A stretch of 64,000 nt of DNA from positions 30,021-94,020 of the forward strand of contig NZ_JNYY01000024.1 of the NCBI RefSeq assembly GCF_000716785.1, in the 5' to 3' direction. Shown here in pieces: positions 41,927-50,841 of this stretch. The notes under the pieces were generated by a model that had not been told where the DNA came from, searched no databases, and was given only the letters and a program-made list of their open reading frames with translations. The first letter of the stretch is position 1. The number at the start of each line of letters is the position of its first letter. This stretch comes from Amycolatopsis vancoresmycina. GTDB lineage: Bacteria; Actinomycetota; Actinomycetes; Mycobacteriales; Pseudonocardiaceae. The position numbers and the translations under genes are program-made.

Positions 41927-43271
41927 CGGGCACCCGCCACCGTCGTCCGTCCGAAGTGGACACCAGCCCGCCCGGGAACATCGGCGGCTCCTCCCCCGCG
42001 GCGGCTCCGAGCAGGCCGCGCAGTTGCAGCTGCGCCCCTTCGGCGAGGACGTCGCCGAAGGTGTCGAAGTCCCCGGATGTCACCCCGCCAACGAGGTCGA
42101 GGAAGGCCGTGCGGTCGTCGCCGCCGGTGATCCGGCCGGCGTGCCGGTAGTAGGCACCCCGGTCGGCCTGCAGCCGGTAGAAGCCCCGCAGGAAGTCCCG
42201 GAACAGGCCGAATTCGCGGCGGTAGCGGGCATCGAACTCGGCGAAGCAGCGGTCCTCCGGCACCTGCCCGGACAGGGTGCTGTTGATCGACCGGGCGGCC
42301 AGCAGCGCGCTGTAGGTGGCGAGGTGGACACCGGAGGAGAACACCGGGTCGATGAAGCAGGCGGCGTCACCCACCAGCACCATTCCGGGGCAGTGCAGGG
42401 CGGTCCGGTCGTAGGAGTAGTCCTTGCGCACCCGCAGCCGGTCGTACGGCGCCTCGGTGGCGCGGCGGGCGTCGCGGAGCAGCTCGCCGATCAGCGGGCA
42501 GTCCGCGATCAGCCCGCGGTAGGCCGCCTCCTGGTCGCCCTGGACGCGGGCCGCGCACTCCTGCCGGACGACCGCGCCGACGCTGGTCAGGGTGTCCGAG
42601 AGCGGGATGTACCAGAACCACCCGGCGTCGAAGGCGGCGCAGACGATGTTGCCCGCGTTCGGTTCCGGCAGCCGGGCCCCGCCGCGGAAGTAGCCGAACA
42701 GCGCCAAGTTGCGGAAGTCCGGGGAGTACTCGCGGGTGCCGCCGACGTCGGGGTGCAGCCGGCTGGTGTGCCCGGAGGCGTCGACGACGAACCGCGCCGG
42801 CGCTTCCCGTTCGCGGCCGGCGCCGTCGAGGAAGCGGACGCCGGTGATGCGGCCGCCGTCCCGGAGGGTGCCGAGCACCCGGTGGCCTTCGCGGACGTCG
42901 GCGCCGAGGCGGCGGGCGTTGCGCAGCAGGATCGCGTCGAACCGGGTGCGCTCCACCTGGTAGGCGTAGGACGTCGGCCCGGCCATCCGGTCCGACGCGG
43001 CGAACGCGAACGTCCACGGCTCGGGGTCGCTGCCCCACCGGAACAGGCCGCCGCGCTTGCGGACGAACCCGGCGCGCTCGATTTCGTCCCGCACGCCGAG
43101 CAGGGCGCAGATGCCGTGCACGGTGGCCGGCAGCAGCGACTCGCCGATCCGGTAGCGCGGGAAGTGCTCCTGCTCCAGCAGCAGCACGCGGTGGCCGTCG
43201 GCGGCGGTCAGCCCCGCCGCGGTCGACCCGCCGGGGCCGCCGCCGACGACGATGACGTCGTAGCCGGTCAT
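41919..43271 (-). CDS. FAD-dependent halogenase, glycopeptide (BhaA)-like
   Basis: A 450-residue flavin halogenase. It has the FAD-binding GGGPGG at residues 10-15, GESLLPATVHGICALLGV, Lys72 in VRKRGG at the position of the catalytic lysine of related halogenases, and the WxWxIP motif as WFWYIP (218-223). VRKDYSYDRTALHCPGMVLVGDAACFIDPVFSSGVHLATYSALLAARSIN resembles BhaA of balhimycin closely in parts recalled from the family. BhaA-type enzymes chlorinate phenol rings of tyrosine-derived residues held on a carrier protein. Here the A-PCP gene directly upstream (TGATG overlap) would supply the tethered substrate. Confidence 0.93.
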   Translation of the reverse strand: MTGYDVIVVGGGPGGSTAAGLTAADGHRVLLLEQEHFPRYRIGESLLPATVHGICALLGVRDEIERAGFVRKRGGLFRWGSDPEPWTFAFAASDRMAGPTSYAYQVERTRFDAILLRNARRLGADVREGHRVLGTLRDGGRITGVRFLDGAGREREAPARFVVDASGHTSRLHPDVGGTREYSPDFRNLALFGYFRGGARLPEPNAGNIVCAAFDAGWFWYIPLSDTLTSVGAVVRQECAARVQGDQEAAYRGLIADCPLIGELLRDARRATEAPYDRLRVRKDYSYDRTALHCPGMVLVGDAACFIDPVFSSGVHLATYSALLAARSINSTLSGQVPEDRCFAEFDARYRREFGLFRDFLRGFYRLQADRGAYYRHAGRITGGDDRTAFLDLVGGVTSGDFDTFGDVLAEGAQLQLRGLLGAAAGEEPPMFPGGLVSTSDGRRWRVPDG

Positions 43272-45052
43272 CACCTGCCGCCTTCCGGGCTGTCGGGGAC
43301 GAGTTCGGCGAGCCTGCCGACCGTGCGGCAGCGCAGGACGTCGCGCAGCGAGCACGGCACCCCGCGCGCCCGCAGCCGCGCCGCGAGGGCCGCCGCGGAG
43401 AGGCTGTGCCCGCCGAGGGCGAAGAAGTCGCTGTCGGCGGCCACCGCGGAAATCCTGAGCTGGCTGCGGAACGCGGCCGCGACCAGCGACTCGGCCGGGG
43501 TCAGCCGCCGGGGCTCGATGCGGACGGCCGTGCGGTCGACCTTGCCGGTGCGCCCGACGGGCAGGGCGTCGGCTTCGACGACCGTCGCGGGGACGAGGTA
43601 TCCGGGCAGGGTTTCGCGGAGCCGGTCCCGCAGGCCGTCCACCGTGACGTCCGGGGATCTCGCCCCCCGGCACCCCTGGGCCGCGCCGGAGCCGAGAACG
43701 ACGTAGGCGGCCAGGTGCCGCCGGCCGGCGGTGCCCTCGACGCGGACCAGGGCCTGCCGCACGCCGGGCAGGGCGAGCAGGGCGTGCTCGGCTTCGGCCG
43801 GTTCGACGCGGTGCCCGCGGATCTTGACCTGGTCGTCGAGCCGGCCCAGCCAGCGCAGCGTGCCGTCGGGCTCGCAGCGGCACCGGTCGCCGGTCCGGTA
43901 CCAGCGCGGGGGTGCGGCGCCGAACCGCTCGGCCGTCAGCGCGGCGTCGCCGAGGTACCCCAGCGCGAGCGACGCCCCGCCGACGACGAGCTCGCCGGGC
44001 TCGCCGACGGGCACCGGCCGCCGGTGCGCGTCCACGACCCGGACGCTCGTGTTGGCGATCGGCCGCCCGATCGCGGGCCGGTCCTGCGCCGACACCCGGC
44101 AGAACGTGGTGAACACGGTGCATTCGGTCGGGCCGTACAGGTTGACCGCGGCCAGGCCCGGGGTCGCGCGCAGGCGCGCCCACAGCGAGGGCCAGACCGC
44201 CTCGCCGCCCATGAGCAGCGTCCGCGGACGGCTGTCGCCCTCGAGGAGGCCCGCGTCGACGAGGGCCGTCAGCTGGGCCGGGACGCCTTCCAGCACCGAA
44301 AGCCGCCGGCGCCGGACGAACCGGACGTAGCGCTCGGGGTCGGTGCGGACGTCCTCGGGCACCAGGTGCACCTCGTGCCCGCCGACCAGCCACAGCAGCG
44401 GGTCCCACGCCGCGTCGAACACCAGCGGCAGGCCGTGCGCCACCCGCTGCGGCTCGCCGCCGGCGGGGAACAGCCGCGCGGCCAGCTCGAAGTACAGGTT
44501 GACCAGGCTCCGGTGCCCGACCACGACGCCCTTGGGGCGCCCGGTGGACCCGGAGGTGTAGAGGACGTACGCCGGATCCCCCGGCCGGGTCGCCGTGACC
44601 GCGTGCTCGGGCCACCGGGCGAGCTCCGCACGCCAGTCCTCCGGCGCCAGCACGACGTCCGCGACCGCGGCGACCTCGGCGACGTCGGTGAGCAGCACCG
44701 CCGGGCGCGCCTCGGCGAGGATCAGCGCCCGCCGCGCCGCCGGCAGCGCCGGGTCCAGGGGCAGGTACACCGCGCCCGCCTTGGCCACCGCGAGCGGCGC
44801 CAGCACCGCGCGCACCGACCGGGCCATCGCGCAGGCGACGACCGAGCCGGGCACCGCCCCGGCGGCACGCAGCACGTTCGCCAGCCGCCCGCTCCACCGC
44901 TGCAGGTCGCCGAAGCTCCACGCGAGGTCGTCGGCCACCAGCGCCGTCCGCTCCCGTGCCACCCGCGCCCGCAGCTCGAACAGCTCGGGCCACCCCACCT
45001 GCGGCACGAATCGCCGCCCACCCCCGACCACGGACGGCGGGCGATCAGGCAT
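43271..45052 (-). CDS. Stand-alone NRPS adenylation-carrier (A-PCP) protein
   Basis: A 593-residue two-domain NRPS module. The adenylation domain spans about 20-505: A3 VLYTSGSTGRPKGV, A4 region FDAAWDP, A5 NLYGPTECTV, A7 YRTGDRCRCEPDG, A8 GRLDDQVKIRGHRVEP, A10 LPVGRTGKVDR. A peptidyl carrier follows (about 515-585) with the phosphopantetheine site Ser550 in LGGHSLS. No condensation or thioesterase domain is present, so it loads one amino acid for in-trans tailoring. Neighbours suggest tyrosine or a related phenol, but I did not derive a reliable specificity code. It overlaps the thioesterase gene by 8 bp and the halogenase start by 1 bp. Confidence 0.92.
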   Translation of the reverse strand: MPDRPPSVVGGGRRFVPQVGWPELFELRARVARERTALVADDLAWSFGDLQRWSGRLANVLRAAGAVPGSVVACAMARSVRAVLAPLAVAKAGAVYLPLDPALPAARRALILAEARPAVLLTDVAEVAAVADVVLAPEDWRAELARWPEHAVTATRPGDPAYVLYTSGSTGRPKGVVVGHRSLVNLYFELAARLFPAGGEPQRVAHGLPLVFDAAWDPLLWLVGGHEVHLVPEDVRTDPERYVRFVRRRRLSVLEGVPAQLTALVDAGLLEGDSRPRTLLMGGEAVWPSLWARLRATPGLAAVNLYGPTECTVFTTFCRVSAQDRPAIGRPIANTSVRVVDAHRRPVPVGEPGELVVGGASLALGYLGDAALTAERFGAAPPRWYRTGDRCRCEPDGTLRWLGRLDDQVKIRGHRVEPAEAEHALLALPGVRQALVRVEGTAGRRHLAAYVVLGSGAAQGCRGARSPDVTVDGLRDRLRETLPGYLVPATVVEADALPVGRTGKVDRTAVRIEPRRLTPAESLVAAAFRSQLRISAVAADSDFFALGGHSLSAAALAARLRARGVPCSLRDVLRCRTVGRLAELVPDSPEGGR

Positions 45053-45827
45053 CGCACACCCCGGCCGCGACGACCCGCCGCTCGATCCGCCCCATCCACG
45101 TCCAGAACTCGGCGCCCCGCCCCGGCGCGAGCAGCCCGAGGTGCCCGCCCGGCACGGTCGAGGCCAGGAACGCGTCCGCCGTCCACATCCGCCACGCCTC
45201 GGTCGCGTCGTCCGCCGCGACGGGATCGTCCTCGCCGCACAGGGCGGCCAGCGGGCAGTGCAGGGCCGTCGTGGCCGGGCCGCGGTAGGCCGCCGTCAGG
45301 CCGACGTCGTGGCGGAGCAGCTCGACGGCGTAGGCCCACAGTTCGAAGGAGGCACGATTGCCCAGCCCGGGCACGAACCCCTCGCCGTCCAGCACCTCTT
45401 GCAGGCTCTCTTCGCCGACCTGTGCGTACCGGCCGGGGACCCGCCGCTGCGGCGCGGGCGCGCCGATGACGACGACGGCCGCGGGCGCCGGCCCGCAGCG
45501 GGTGCGCAGCCGCTGCGCCACCTCGACCGCCAGGAACGCGCCCATGCTGAACCCGACGAGGACGGTCTGCCGCACCCACGCGGGGTCGCGGCGGAGGAGT
45601 TCGCCGGTGAGCTGCTCGGCCAGCCGCTCCAGGGAGCGGGCGGGCGGCGCGTCCAGCCGGTCGCCGCGGCCCGGGTACTCCGCGGCCCACACGTCGGCCG
45701 CCGCCGACGCGGCCACGACGTGCCGGAAGATCCCGGTGGTGCCCCCGGCGGGCGGGAGAAGCAGATACCGGCACCCGGTCACGCCAGGTTGGCCCCCCGC
45801 CGGCAACGACCTGATAGAAAAGGGCAT
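45045..45827 (-). CDS. Type II thioesterase
   Basis: A 260-residue alpha/beta hydrolase of the external (TEII) type found with NRPSs. It has LLPPAGG near the N-terminus, the nucleophile GFSMG (Ser94), Asp in CGEDDPV and His in PGGHLGL. TEIIs release misloaded or finished groups from carrier proteins. Here it may free the tailored amino acid from the A-PCP protein. It is the first gene of the operon. No convincing Shine-Dalgarno site precedes ATG 45827; TTG 45842 and an internal GTG are alternatives. Confidence 0.88.
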   Translation of the reverse strand: MPFSIRSLPAGGQPGVTGCRYLLLPPAGGTTGIFRHVVAASAAADVWAAEYPGRGDRLDAPPARSLERLAEQLTGELLRRDPAWVRQTVLVGFSMGAFLAVEVAQRLRTRCGPAPAAVVVIGAPAPQRRVPGRYAQVGEESLQEVLDGEGFVPGLGNRASFELWAYAVELLRHDVGLTAAYRGPATTALHCPLAALCGEDDPVAADDATEAWRMWTADAFLASTVPGGHLGLLAPGRGAEFWTWMGRIERRVVAAGVCDA

Positions 45828-46386
45828 GACAATCCCATTCAATGAATTACTATCGCAATTTATGCTCGGATTTCGAACCGGGAGCAGCGCTTACCGAAAA
45901 CCGGAACAGGCGAATACCTTCGCACCGCCGCCCGCCGCCCCGGCCACCCGGACCCGGCGGAACCTCGTTCAGCACCTCCGTTGGCCGATGTCGATCATCG
46001 CCTGCAGGAAAGATACGACTCGGCCGACGGAAAACGCGTAACGGTTTGATCGCTTTGCCGGAAGTTGACCTCAGCCGGGCCGATCCGGCCGATTTCTTCC
46101 CCCGCCGGGGTGAGAACGGGAACCGCCGCCCCGACGGGATTCGAGGAAAATTCACCTTCGAGCCGGGATCCGCGGGATCGGTGACGAACCGCTCGCCGGC
46201 GAAGACGCTCACCCGGTGCCACCACGAGTCGGTTTCTCCGCCGGCTGTCGATCGGGTTCGAGGACCCGGCCGCCGACCACGGCCGCACGGGCCGCGCACC
46301 GCTCGGCGAGACAGTCACCTTCATCGAGGACTGACGGCGGCGCTCGTGCCATCGTGGTGTTCAGCCGCGTCTTGGGGGTGGGTTAC
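45828..46386. other. Gap of about 560 bp without a supported gene
   Basis: This stretch separates the NRPS/halogenase operon from the divergent phosphotransferase gene. It is lower in GC than its surroundings, especially 45830-45870, which lies just upstream of the thioesterase start and probably holds the operon promoter. Open frames exist on both strands but are Arg/Pro/Ser-rich and lack motifs. A short plus-strand reading ending at 46332 (with DPAADHGRTGRAPLGETV before TFIED and stop) has plausible codon use and may be a gene remnant. Confidence 0.5.
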
Positions 46387-47313
46387 GTGCGAGAACTGTC
46401 CGAGCAGGTCCTGCGCTGGGCGGCCGGCGCGGTCGGAGGCGACGTTCGCGTGGCCGCGGTCACCGGCCTGCGGCAGGGAGCCAATCCCTGGCTGGTGGAG
46501 TTCGAACCCGCCGGTCGCGTCGAGGCGGCCGTGCTCCGGCTCGGCGACCCCGCCGATCCCGGCCACCGTCAGCGGTTCGCCACCGAGGTCGCGGCCCTGC
46601 GCGTGGCCGGTGACCACCGGCTGCCCGCGGCCGGGCTGATCGCCGCGGATCTCGACGGTGCCGCCGCGGGCGCCCTGGCGGTGCTGACCACCGTCCTGCC
46701 CGGGCACAGCCGCATCCCGCCGGTCGCCTCCACCGAGCGGCTGCGGGACATGGGGGCCACCGCGGCCGCGCTCCAGGCGGTCCCGCTGCCGCCTCGGGCC
46801 GCGCTGCCGCTGCGGTCCCGCTCGATCTCGGACGTGGACTTCGCGGCCCAACGCCGGGAAAAGGGCACCACCGCGCTGATGACGGCCGCGGAAGAACGGC
46901 TGGAGCGGCTTCCCGCACCCGGGGGCCCGACGGTTTTCGTGCACGGCGACCTGTGGTTCGGGAACACCCTGTGGTCCGGCGACCGCTGCACCGGCCTGGT
47001 CGACTGGGACTGCGCCGGCGCCGGGTCGCCGGGCATCGACCTCGGCAGCGCACGCTTCGACGCGGCGCTGATGTTCGGGCTCCCGGCCGCGGAAGAGGTG
47101 CTGGCGGGGTGGCAGCGCGCTGCCGGCCGCCGGGCGGAGCAGGTCGCCTACTGGGACGTCGTCGCGGCCCTGGGCACGCTGGCCGACATGGCGTTCTGCG
47201 TGCCGGCCCTCCACGACCAGGGCCGGCCGGACCTCGACGCCGATCTTCTCGGGCAACGGCGGGACGCGTTCCTCCGCACTGCGTTGCACCGCCTCGACGC
47301 CGGGCAGGCGTGA
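46387..47313 (+). CDS. Phosphotransferase family (APH) protein
   Basis: A 308-residue kinase-like protein of the aminoglycoside phosphotransferase/choline kinase family. The catalytic loop reads VFVHGDLWFGNTLW (HGDxxxxN) and the metal site LVDWDCAG. It may phosphorylate an antibiotic, sugar or alcohol; the substrate is unknown. GTG 46387 is chosen since a G-rich box precedes it and upstream codons look non-coding. It is divergent from the halogenase operon, so a resistance or tailoring role is possible but unsupported. Confidence 0.85.
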   Translation: MRELSEQVLRWAAGAVGGDVRVAAVTGLRQGANPWLVEFEPAGRVEAAVLRLGDPADPGHRQRFATEVAALRVAGDHRLPAAGLIAADLDGAAAGALAVLTTVLPGHSRIPPVASTERLRDMGATAAALQAVPLPPRAALPLRSRSISDVDFAAQRREKGTTALMTAAEERLERLPAPGGPTVFVHGDLWFGNTLWSGDRCTGLVDWDCAGAGSPGIDLGSARFDAALMFGLPAAEEVLAGWQRAAGRRAEQVAYWDVVAALGTLADMAFCVPALHDQGRPDLDADLLGQRRDAFLRTALHRLDAGQA

Positions 47314-47459
47314 TCCACCACAGTGAGGGCAAGGCGGCGGCTGCCCGCCACCGTGAACTGAGATTTTCGGGATCGATTCAGTGAATTTCTGCTAGCCTCG
47401 CGCTGTCTCGCGGCTCACCGTGGCGCCGCCCTGCTACTGCGAACTCACCGAGGAGCGCG

Positions 47460-48743
47460 ATGACTGCCATCGTCCGGGTCAAGGGCCGCGAAGTGCTGGA
47501 CAGCCGGGGCAACCCGACCGTCGAGGTCGACGTCGAACTGGCCGACGGTTCGCTCGGCCGGGCCGCCGTTCCCTCCGGTGCCTCCACCGGTACCCGGGAA
47601 GCGGTCGAACTGCGGGACGGCGACCAGGCGCGCTTCCACGGCAAGGGGGTGCGCAAGGCCGTCGATGCGGTCAACACCGAGATCGCCGAAGCGGTCGTGG
47701 GCCTGGACGCCGAGGCGCAGGCGACGGTCGACCGCGCGCTGATCGCCCTCGACGGCACCGCGAACAAGGCGCGGCTCGGCGCGAACGCCACCCTGGGCGT
47801 CTCGCTCGCCGTCGTCAAGGCGGCCGCCGCCGCCAACTCGCTGCCGCTGTACCGGTACGCCGGCGGGGTGTTCGCGCACCTGCTGCCGATGCCGATGATG
47901 AACATCGTCAACGGCGGGGCGCACGCGGACAACCCGATCGACTTCCAGGAGTTCATGATCGGCCCGATCGGCGCGGAAACGTTCGCCGAGGCGGTGCGGA
48001 TGGGCTCCGAGGTGTTCCACACCCTGCGCAAGTCGCTGCACGACGCCGGGCACAGCACCAACGTCGGCGACGAAGGCGGCTTCGCGCCGAACCTCAGCTC
48101 GGCCGACGAAGCCCTGGAGTTCGTGCTGCGGGCGATCGAGCAGTCCGGCTACACCCCCGGCGAGGACATCGCCCTGCTGCTCGACCCGGCCGCGTCCGAG
48201 TTCTACACCGGCGAGGTCTACGACTACACCGGCGAAGGCCGCAAGCGCAGCGTCGAGGAGCACGTCGCCTACCTCGCCGAACTCACCGCCCGCTACCCCA
48301 TCGTGTCCATCGAGGACGGTGTCGCCCAGGACGACTACGCCGGCTGGAAGCAGCTCACCGACACCATCGGCGAGCGCGTCCAGCTCGTCGGCGACGACGT
48401 CTTCTGCACCAACGTGAACCTGCTGGCCGACGGCATCGAGCGCGGCATCGGCAACTCGATCCTGGTCAAGGTCAACCAGATCGGCACCCTCACCGAGACG
48501 CTCACCACCGTCGAAACGGCGCACAAGGCGGGGTACTCCGTGGTCATGTCCCACCGCTCCGGCGAAACCGAGGACACCACGATCGCCGACCTCGCGGTGG
48601 CCACCAACTGCGGCCAGATCAAGACCGGCTCGCTGTCCCGCGCGGACCGCACCGCCAAGTACAACCAGCTCATCCGCATCGAGGAGGAGCTCGGCGCCGA
48701 CGCACGCTACGCGGGCGCGAGCACGATCCGCGGCCGGCGCTGA
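47460..48743 (+). CDS. eno: Phosphopyruvate hydratase (enolase)
   Basis: A 427-residue enolase converting 2-phosphoglycerate to phosphoenolpyruvate. The fold-defining motifs are complete: REVLDSRGNPTVEVDV, VPSGASTG (mobile loop), NIVNGGAHADN, VGDEGGFAPN, VSIEDGVAQDD, the signature ILVKVNQIGTLTET, and SHRSGETEDTTIADLAV. GAGGAG stands before the ATG. The upstream gap has TGCTAGCCT as a possible -10 region. The neighbours (APH, OsmC) are not the usual housekeeping context of actinobacterial eno, so this could be a second copy. Confidence 0.95.
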   Translation: MTAIVRVKGREVLDSRGNPTVEVDVELADGSLGRAAVPSGASTGTREAVELRDGDQARFHGKGVRKAVDAVNTEIAEAVVGLDAEAQATVDRALIALDGTANKARLGANATLGVSLAVVKAAAAANSLPLYRYAGGVFAHLLPMPMMNIVNGGAHADNPIDFQEFMIGPIGAETFAEAVRMGSEVFHTLRKSLHDAGHSTNVGDEGGFAPNLSSADEALEFVLRAIEQSGYTPGEDIALLLDPAASEFYTGEVYDYTGEGRKRSVEEHVAYLAELTARYPIVSIEDGVAQDDYAGWKQLTDTIGERVQLVGDDVFCTNVNLLADGIERGIGNSILVKVNQIGTLTETLTTVETAHKAGYSVVMSHRSGETEDTTIADLAVATNCGQIKTGSLSRADRTAKYNQLIRIEEELGADARYAGASTIRGRR

Positions 48744-48751
48744 GCCGGCAC

Positions 48752-48776
48752 CGCCGGCCCGGGCTCCGGGCCGGCG
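48752..48776. terminator. Terminator hairpin between enolase and OsmC genes
   Basis: CGCCGGCCCGG and CCGGGCCGGCG form a perfect 11-bp stem with a GCT loop, 8 bases after the enolase stop and 9 bases before the convergent OsmC stop. It likely serves both genes. Confidence 0.8.
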
Positions 48777-48785
48777 ATGTCCGGG

Positions 48786-49214
48786 TCAGGCGAGCGTCGC
48801 CTGCAGCGTGATCTCGGGAACGCCGGCCAGCGCGCGGCTGACCGGGCAGTTCGCCTTGGCCTGCTCGGCGTACTCGCGGAACTGCGCCTCGTCGACACCG
48901 GCGACGCGCCCTTGCGTCGTCAGCTCGATCTTGAGGATCGTCGGCGCCCCGTCGACCGGCCGCAGGGTCACCGCCGCGTCGGTTTCGATCGACTCGGCCG
49001 GGAACCCGGCGCCGGCCAGGGTGCTCGCGAGGGCCATCGAGAAGCACGACGCGTGCGCGGCGGCGATGAGCTGCTCCGGGTTGGACCCGGGGCCGTCCTC
49101 GAAGCGGGACTTGTAGGTGACACCCCCGCTGATGCTTCCGCCGCCCGCGGTGAACTGCCCGGATCCGGTGGGGATGTCGCCGTTCCAGTTCGCGTGGGCC
49201 TTCGAGACGGGCAT
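48786..49214 (-). CDS. OsmC family peroxiredoxin
   Basis: A 142-residue OsmC/Ohr-fold thiol peroxidase that reduces organic hydroperoxides. The two redox cysteines are present in AAHASCFSMAL and KANCPVSRAL, together with NPEQLIAAAH. It is closer to OsmC than to Ohr by the NPEQLIAAAHASC pattern. GGAGG precedes ATG 49214. It faces the enolase gene across a shared terminator. Confidence 0.93.
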   Translation of the reverse strand: MPVSKAHANWNGDIPTGSGQFTAGGGSISGGVTYKSRFEDGPGSNPEQLIAAAHASCFSMALASTLAGAGFPAESIETDAAVTLRPVDGAPTILKIELTTQGRVAGVDEAQFREYAEQAKANCPVSRALAGVPEITLQATLA

Positions 49215-49327
49215 GCGTCCTCCAAGATCGATGTCGGTGCTCCGTGCCAGAGTCAACCAGGATCGGCCCGCGTTCGCCAAAGGGTGGGACGCTCGATAGC
49301 CCTCTGTGGCGCGGCCGAAGGCCGGTT

Positions 49328-50716
49328 TCAGGTGAGGGGAACAGCGAGGCAGTCGAAGGTCTGCCGCCGGTCGAGCTTCTGGCAGATGTCAGCACCTTCG
49401 CTCGTGGGGACGCCGATCCAGACGAACGTCGAGTAGTCCGCCATCGACGGGCTCCGGTCGAGCTTCTGCCGGAGGCCGGGACACAGCCCGGCGCGGTCTG
49501 TGACGTGGATCGGGTAGTGGAGCTTGACGGGTTTCAGGTCATTCATCCGGCTGTACTCGCGCTGAACGAAATAGGCGGCGTATTCGTCGGCCTCCCCTTT
49601 TGTCATCGACGCGAGGTACACGACCGTGGTGCCCGGAGTGCAGGCCATGGGCTCGCGCGGAACCGGCGCGAACCGCGGTGGAACCGGCGAAGCAGCGGCG
49701 GGCTGGCTCGACGGCGGCGCAGCGGCGGCGGCCGCGTCGCCGGCCGGCTGCGAGGAGAAGACGCTCGCCCCGAACAGCAGACCCCCGAGGAACACGGCGA
49801 GGCCGGAAACCGCCAGCGTGGCGCGGCGATAGGGCCCGTGCTTGACCCGGCCCCACGCGGCCAGCCGGTTCACGTAGCCGGGGATCTCCGACAGCCAGCC
49901 CGGTTGGGTGACGGTCAGTTCGGGCACCACGCACGGGTCCTCAGCGCCCTTGAGCCACGCGGCGATCGGCAGGCACCACTTTTTCTCCGTCAGCTCCGGT
50001 GGCGGCAATGTCACGCCGGCAAGGAGGTCCGCCGCCTCTCCCGGCGGCAATTCGAAGGACGCCCCGGCCGGTGGCAGTGCGACGCCGTCACGCGGCAGAT
50101 AGCCGGCGTCGTTCCCGGATGTGGTCCAGCGCTTCAACGCCCCCAGCAGGTGGGTGTTCCCGGTGTTGCGCACGGTGACGGTGACGGTTTGTTCCCCACC
50201 CTTGAGAACGGCGGGCGTGACATCCGGTGCCACCGCCAAACCGGGCTCCGCTCGTACCGAGACGTCGATCCCAGACTCGCTTCGCCAGGTCCGATTCCCG
50301 TCTCGATGCCGCGCCACGACGTGCAGGTGTTTCGGGCCGGCCGACGGCTCGGTCGCCGTGCAGGGCAAGCGGAGTCTGGCGCGCGCACGCTTGCCGGGGA
50401 GGACTGTGACCTCGCTCGGCTCGACCGCCCACTGCGACGTCGGCGCACCTCGCAGGGACAACGTCACGGTCACCGGCTCGGCTAGGTGGCTCTTGACCGT
50501 CACCGGTACGGAGGTGCATTCGCCGCCCGGCTCGACCACCACCTCGGGCTGCTCGGGCAGGAGCACGATCTCGACGTCGGTGTCGGAATGGGCGCCGAAG
50601 TTGACGTTGCCGTGGACATCTCTCGCCTGGAGGGTGGTTCCGGAATCACCCTCGACCCGGTTGATCGTCGTGCCGGTGTGGTCGAGCGGTTCCTGCTCGG
50701 TGGGCTCCTCCGGCAT
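49328..50716 (-). CDS. Single-pass membrane protein with Ig-like repeats and N-terminal QARDVHGNVNF motif
   Basis: A 462-residue protein. The N-terminus has TTLQARDVHGNVNFG, a form of the VQA(R/G)xVxGxVxF motif that often precedes effector or NTPase domains in actinobacterial conflict proteins. Two beta-rich regions follow (about 45-150 and 160-270, TVTVTVRNTGNTHL typical of CARDB-like folds), then a single transmembrane helix (about 325-347), an Ala/Pro linker, and a C-terminal domain with several cysteines. By the positive-inside rule the N-terminal part is probably cytosolic and the C-terminal domain outside. ATG 50716 has GGAG at 7 bases. Function unknown. Confidence 0.75.
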   Translation of the reverse strand: MPEEPTEQEPLDHTGTTINRVEGDSGTTLQARDVHGNVNFGAHSDTDVEIVLLPEQPEVVVEPGGECTSVPVTVKSHLAEPVTVTLSLRGAPTSQWAVEPSEVTVLPGKRARARLRLPCTATEPSAGPKHLHVVARHRDGNRTWRSESGIDVSVRAEPGLAVAPDVTPAVLKGGEQTVTVTVRNTGNTHLLGALKRWTTSGNDAGYLPRDGVALPPAGASFELPPGEAADLLAGVTLPPPELTEKKWCLPIAAWLKGAEDPCVVPELTVTQPGWLSEIPGYVNRLAAWGRVKHGPYRRATLAVSGLAVFLGGLLFGASVFSSQPAGDAAAAAAPPSSQPAAASPVPPRFAPVPREPMACTPGTTVVYLASMTKGEADEYAAYFVQREYSRMNDLKPVKLHYPIHVTDRAGLCPGLRQKLDRSPSMADYSTFVWIGVPTSEGADICQKLDRRQTFDCLAVPLT

Positions 50717-50841
50717 CACGTGCTCCGTTCCGACAGTGGCGGCCACAGGATAGTCGCGCCGCCGGCCGTCGCGGAAGGCGGTTTTCCCGGCTAGGCTCGA
50801 AGATCTCCACGGTCAGCGCGGAATCCGAGGGAGCTTCCGAA

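Noticed and set aside
38432..45827. The halogenase operon as part of a glycopeptide antibiotic cluster
   Set aside because: No multi-module NRPS, P450 cross-linking enzymes, Hpg/Dpg synthesis or van genes are present within the window. Only the halogenase, and perhaps the antiporter, resemble that type.
45850..46324. Two minus-strand frames in the gap upstream of the APH gene
   Set aside because: Arg/Ser/Pro-rich, no motifs, no ribosome-binding sites, and the two frames overlap each other. Not supportable as genes.
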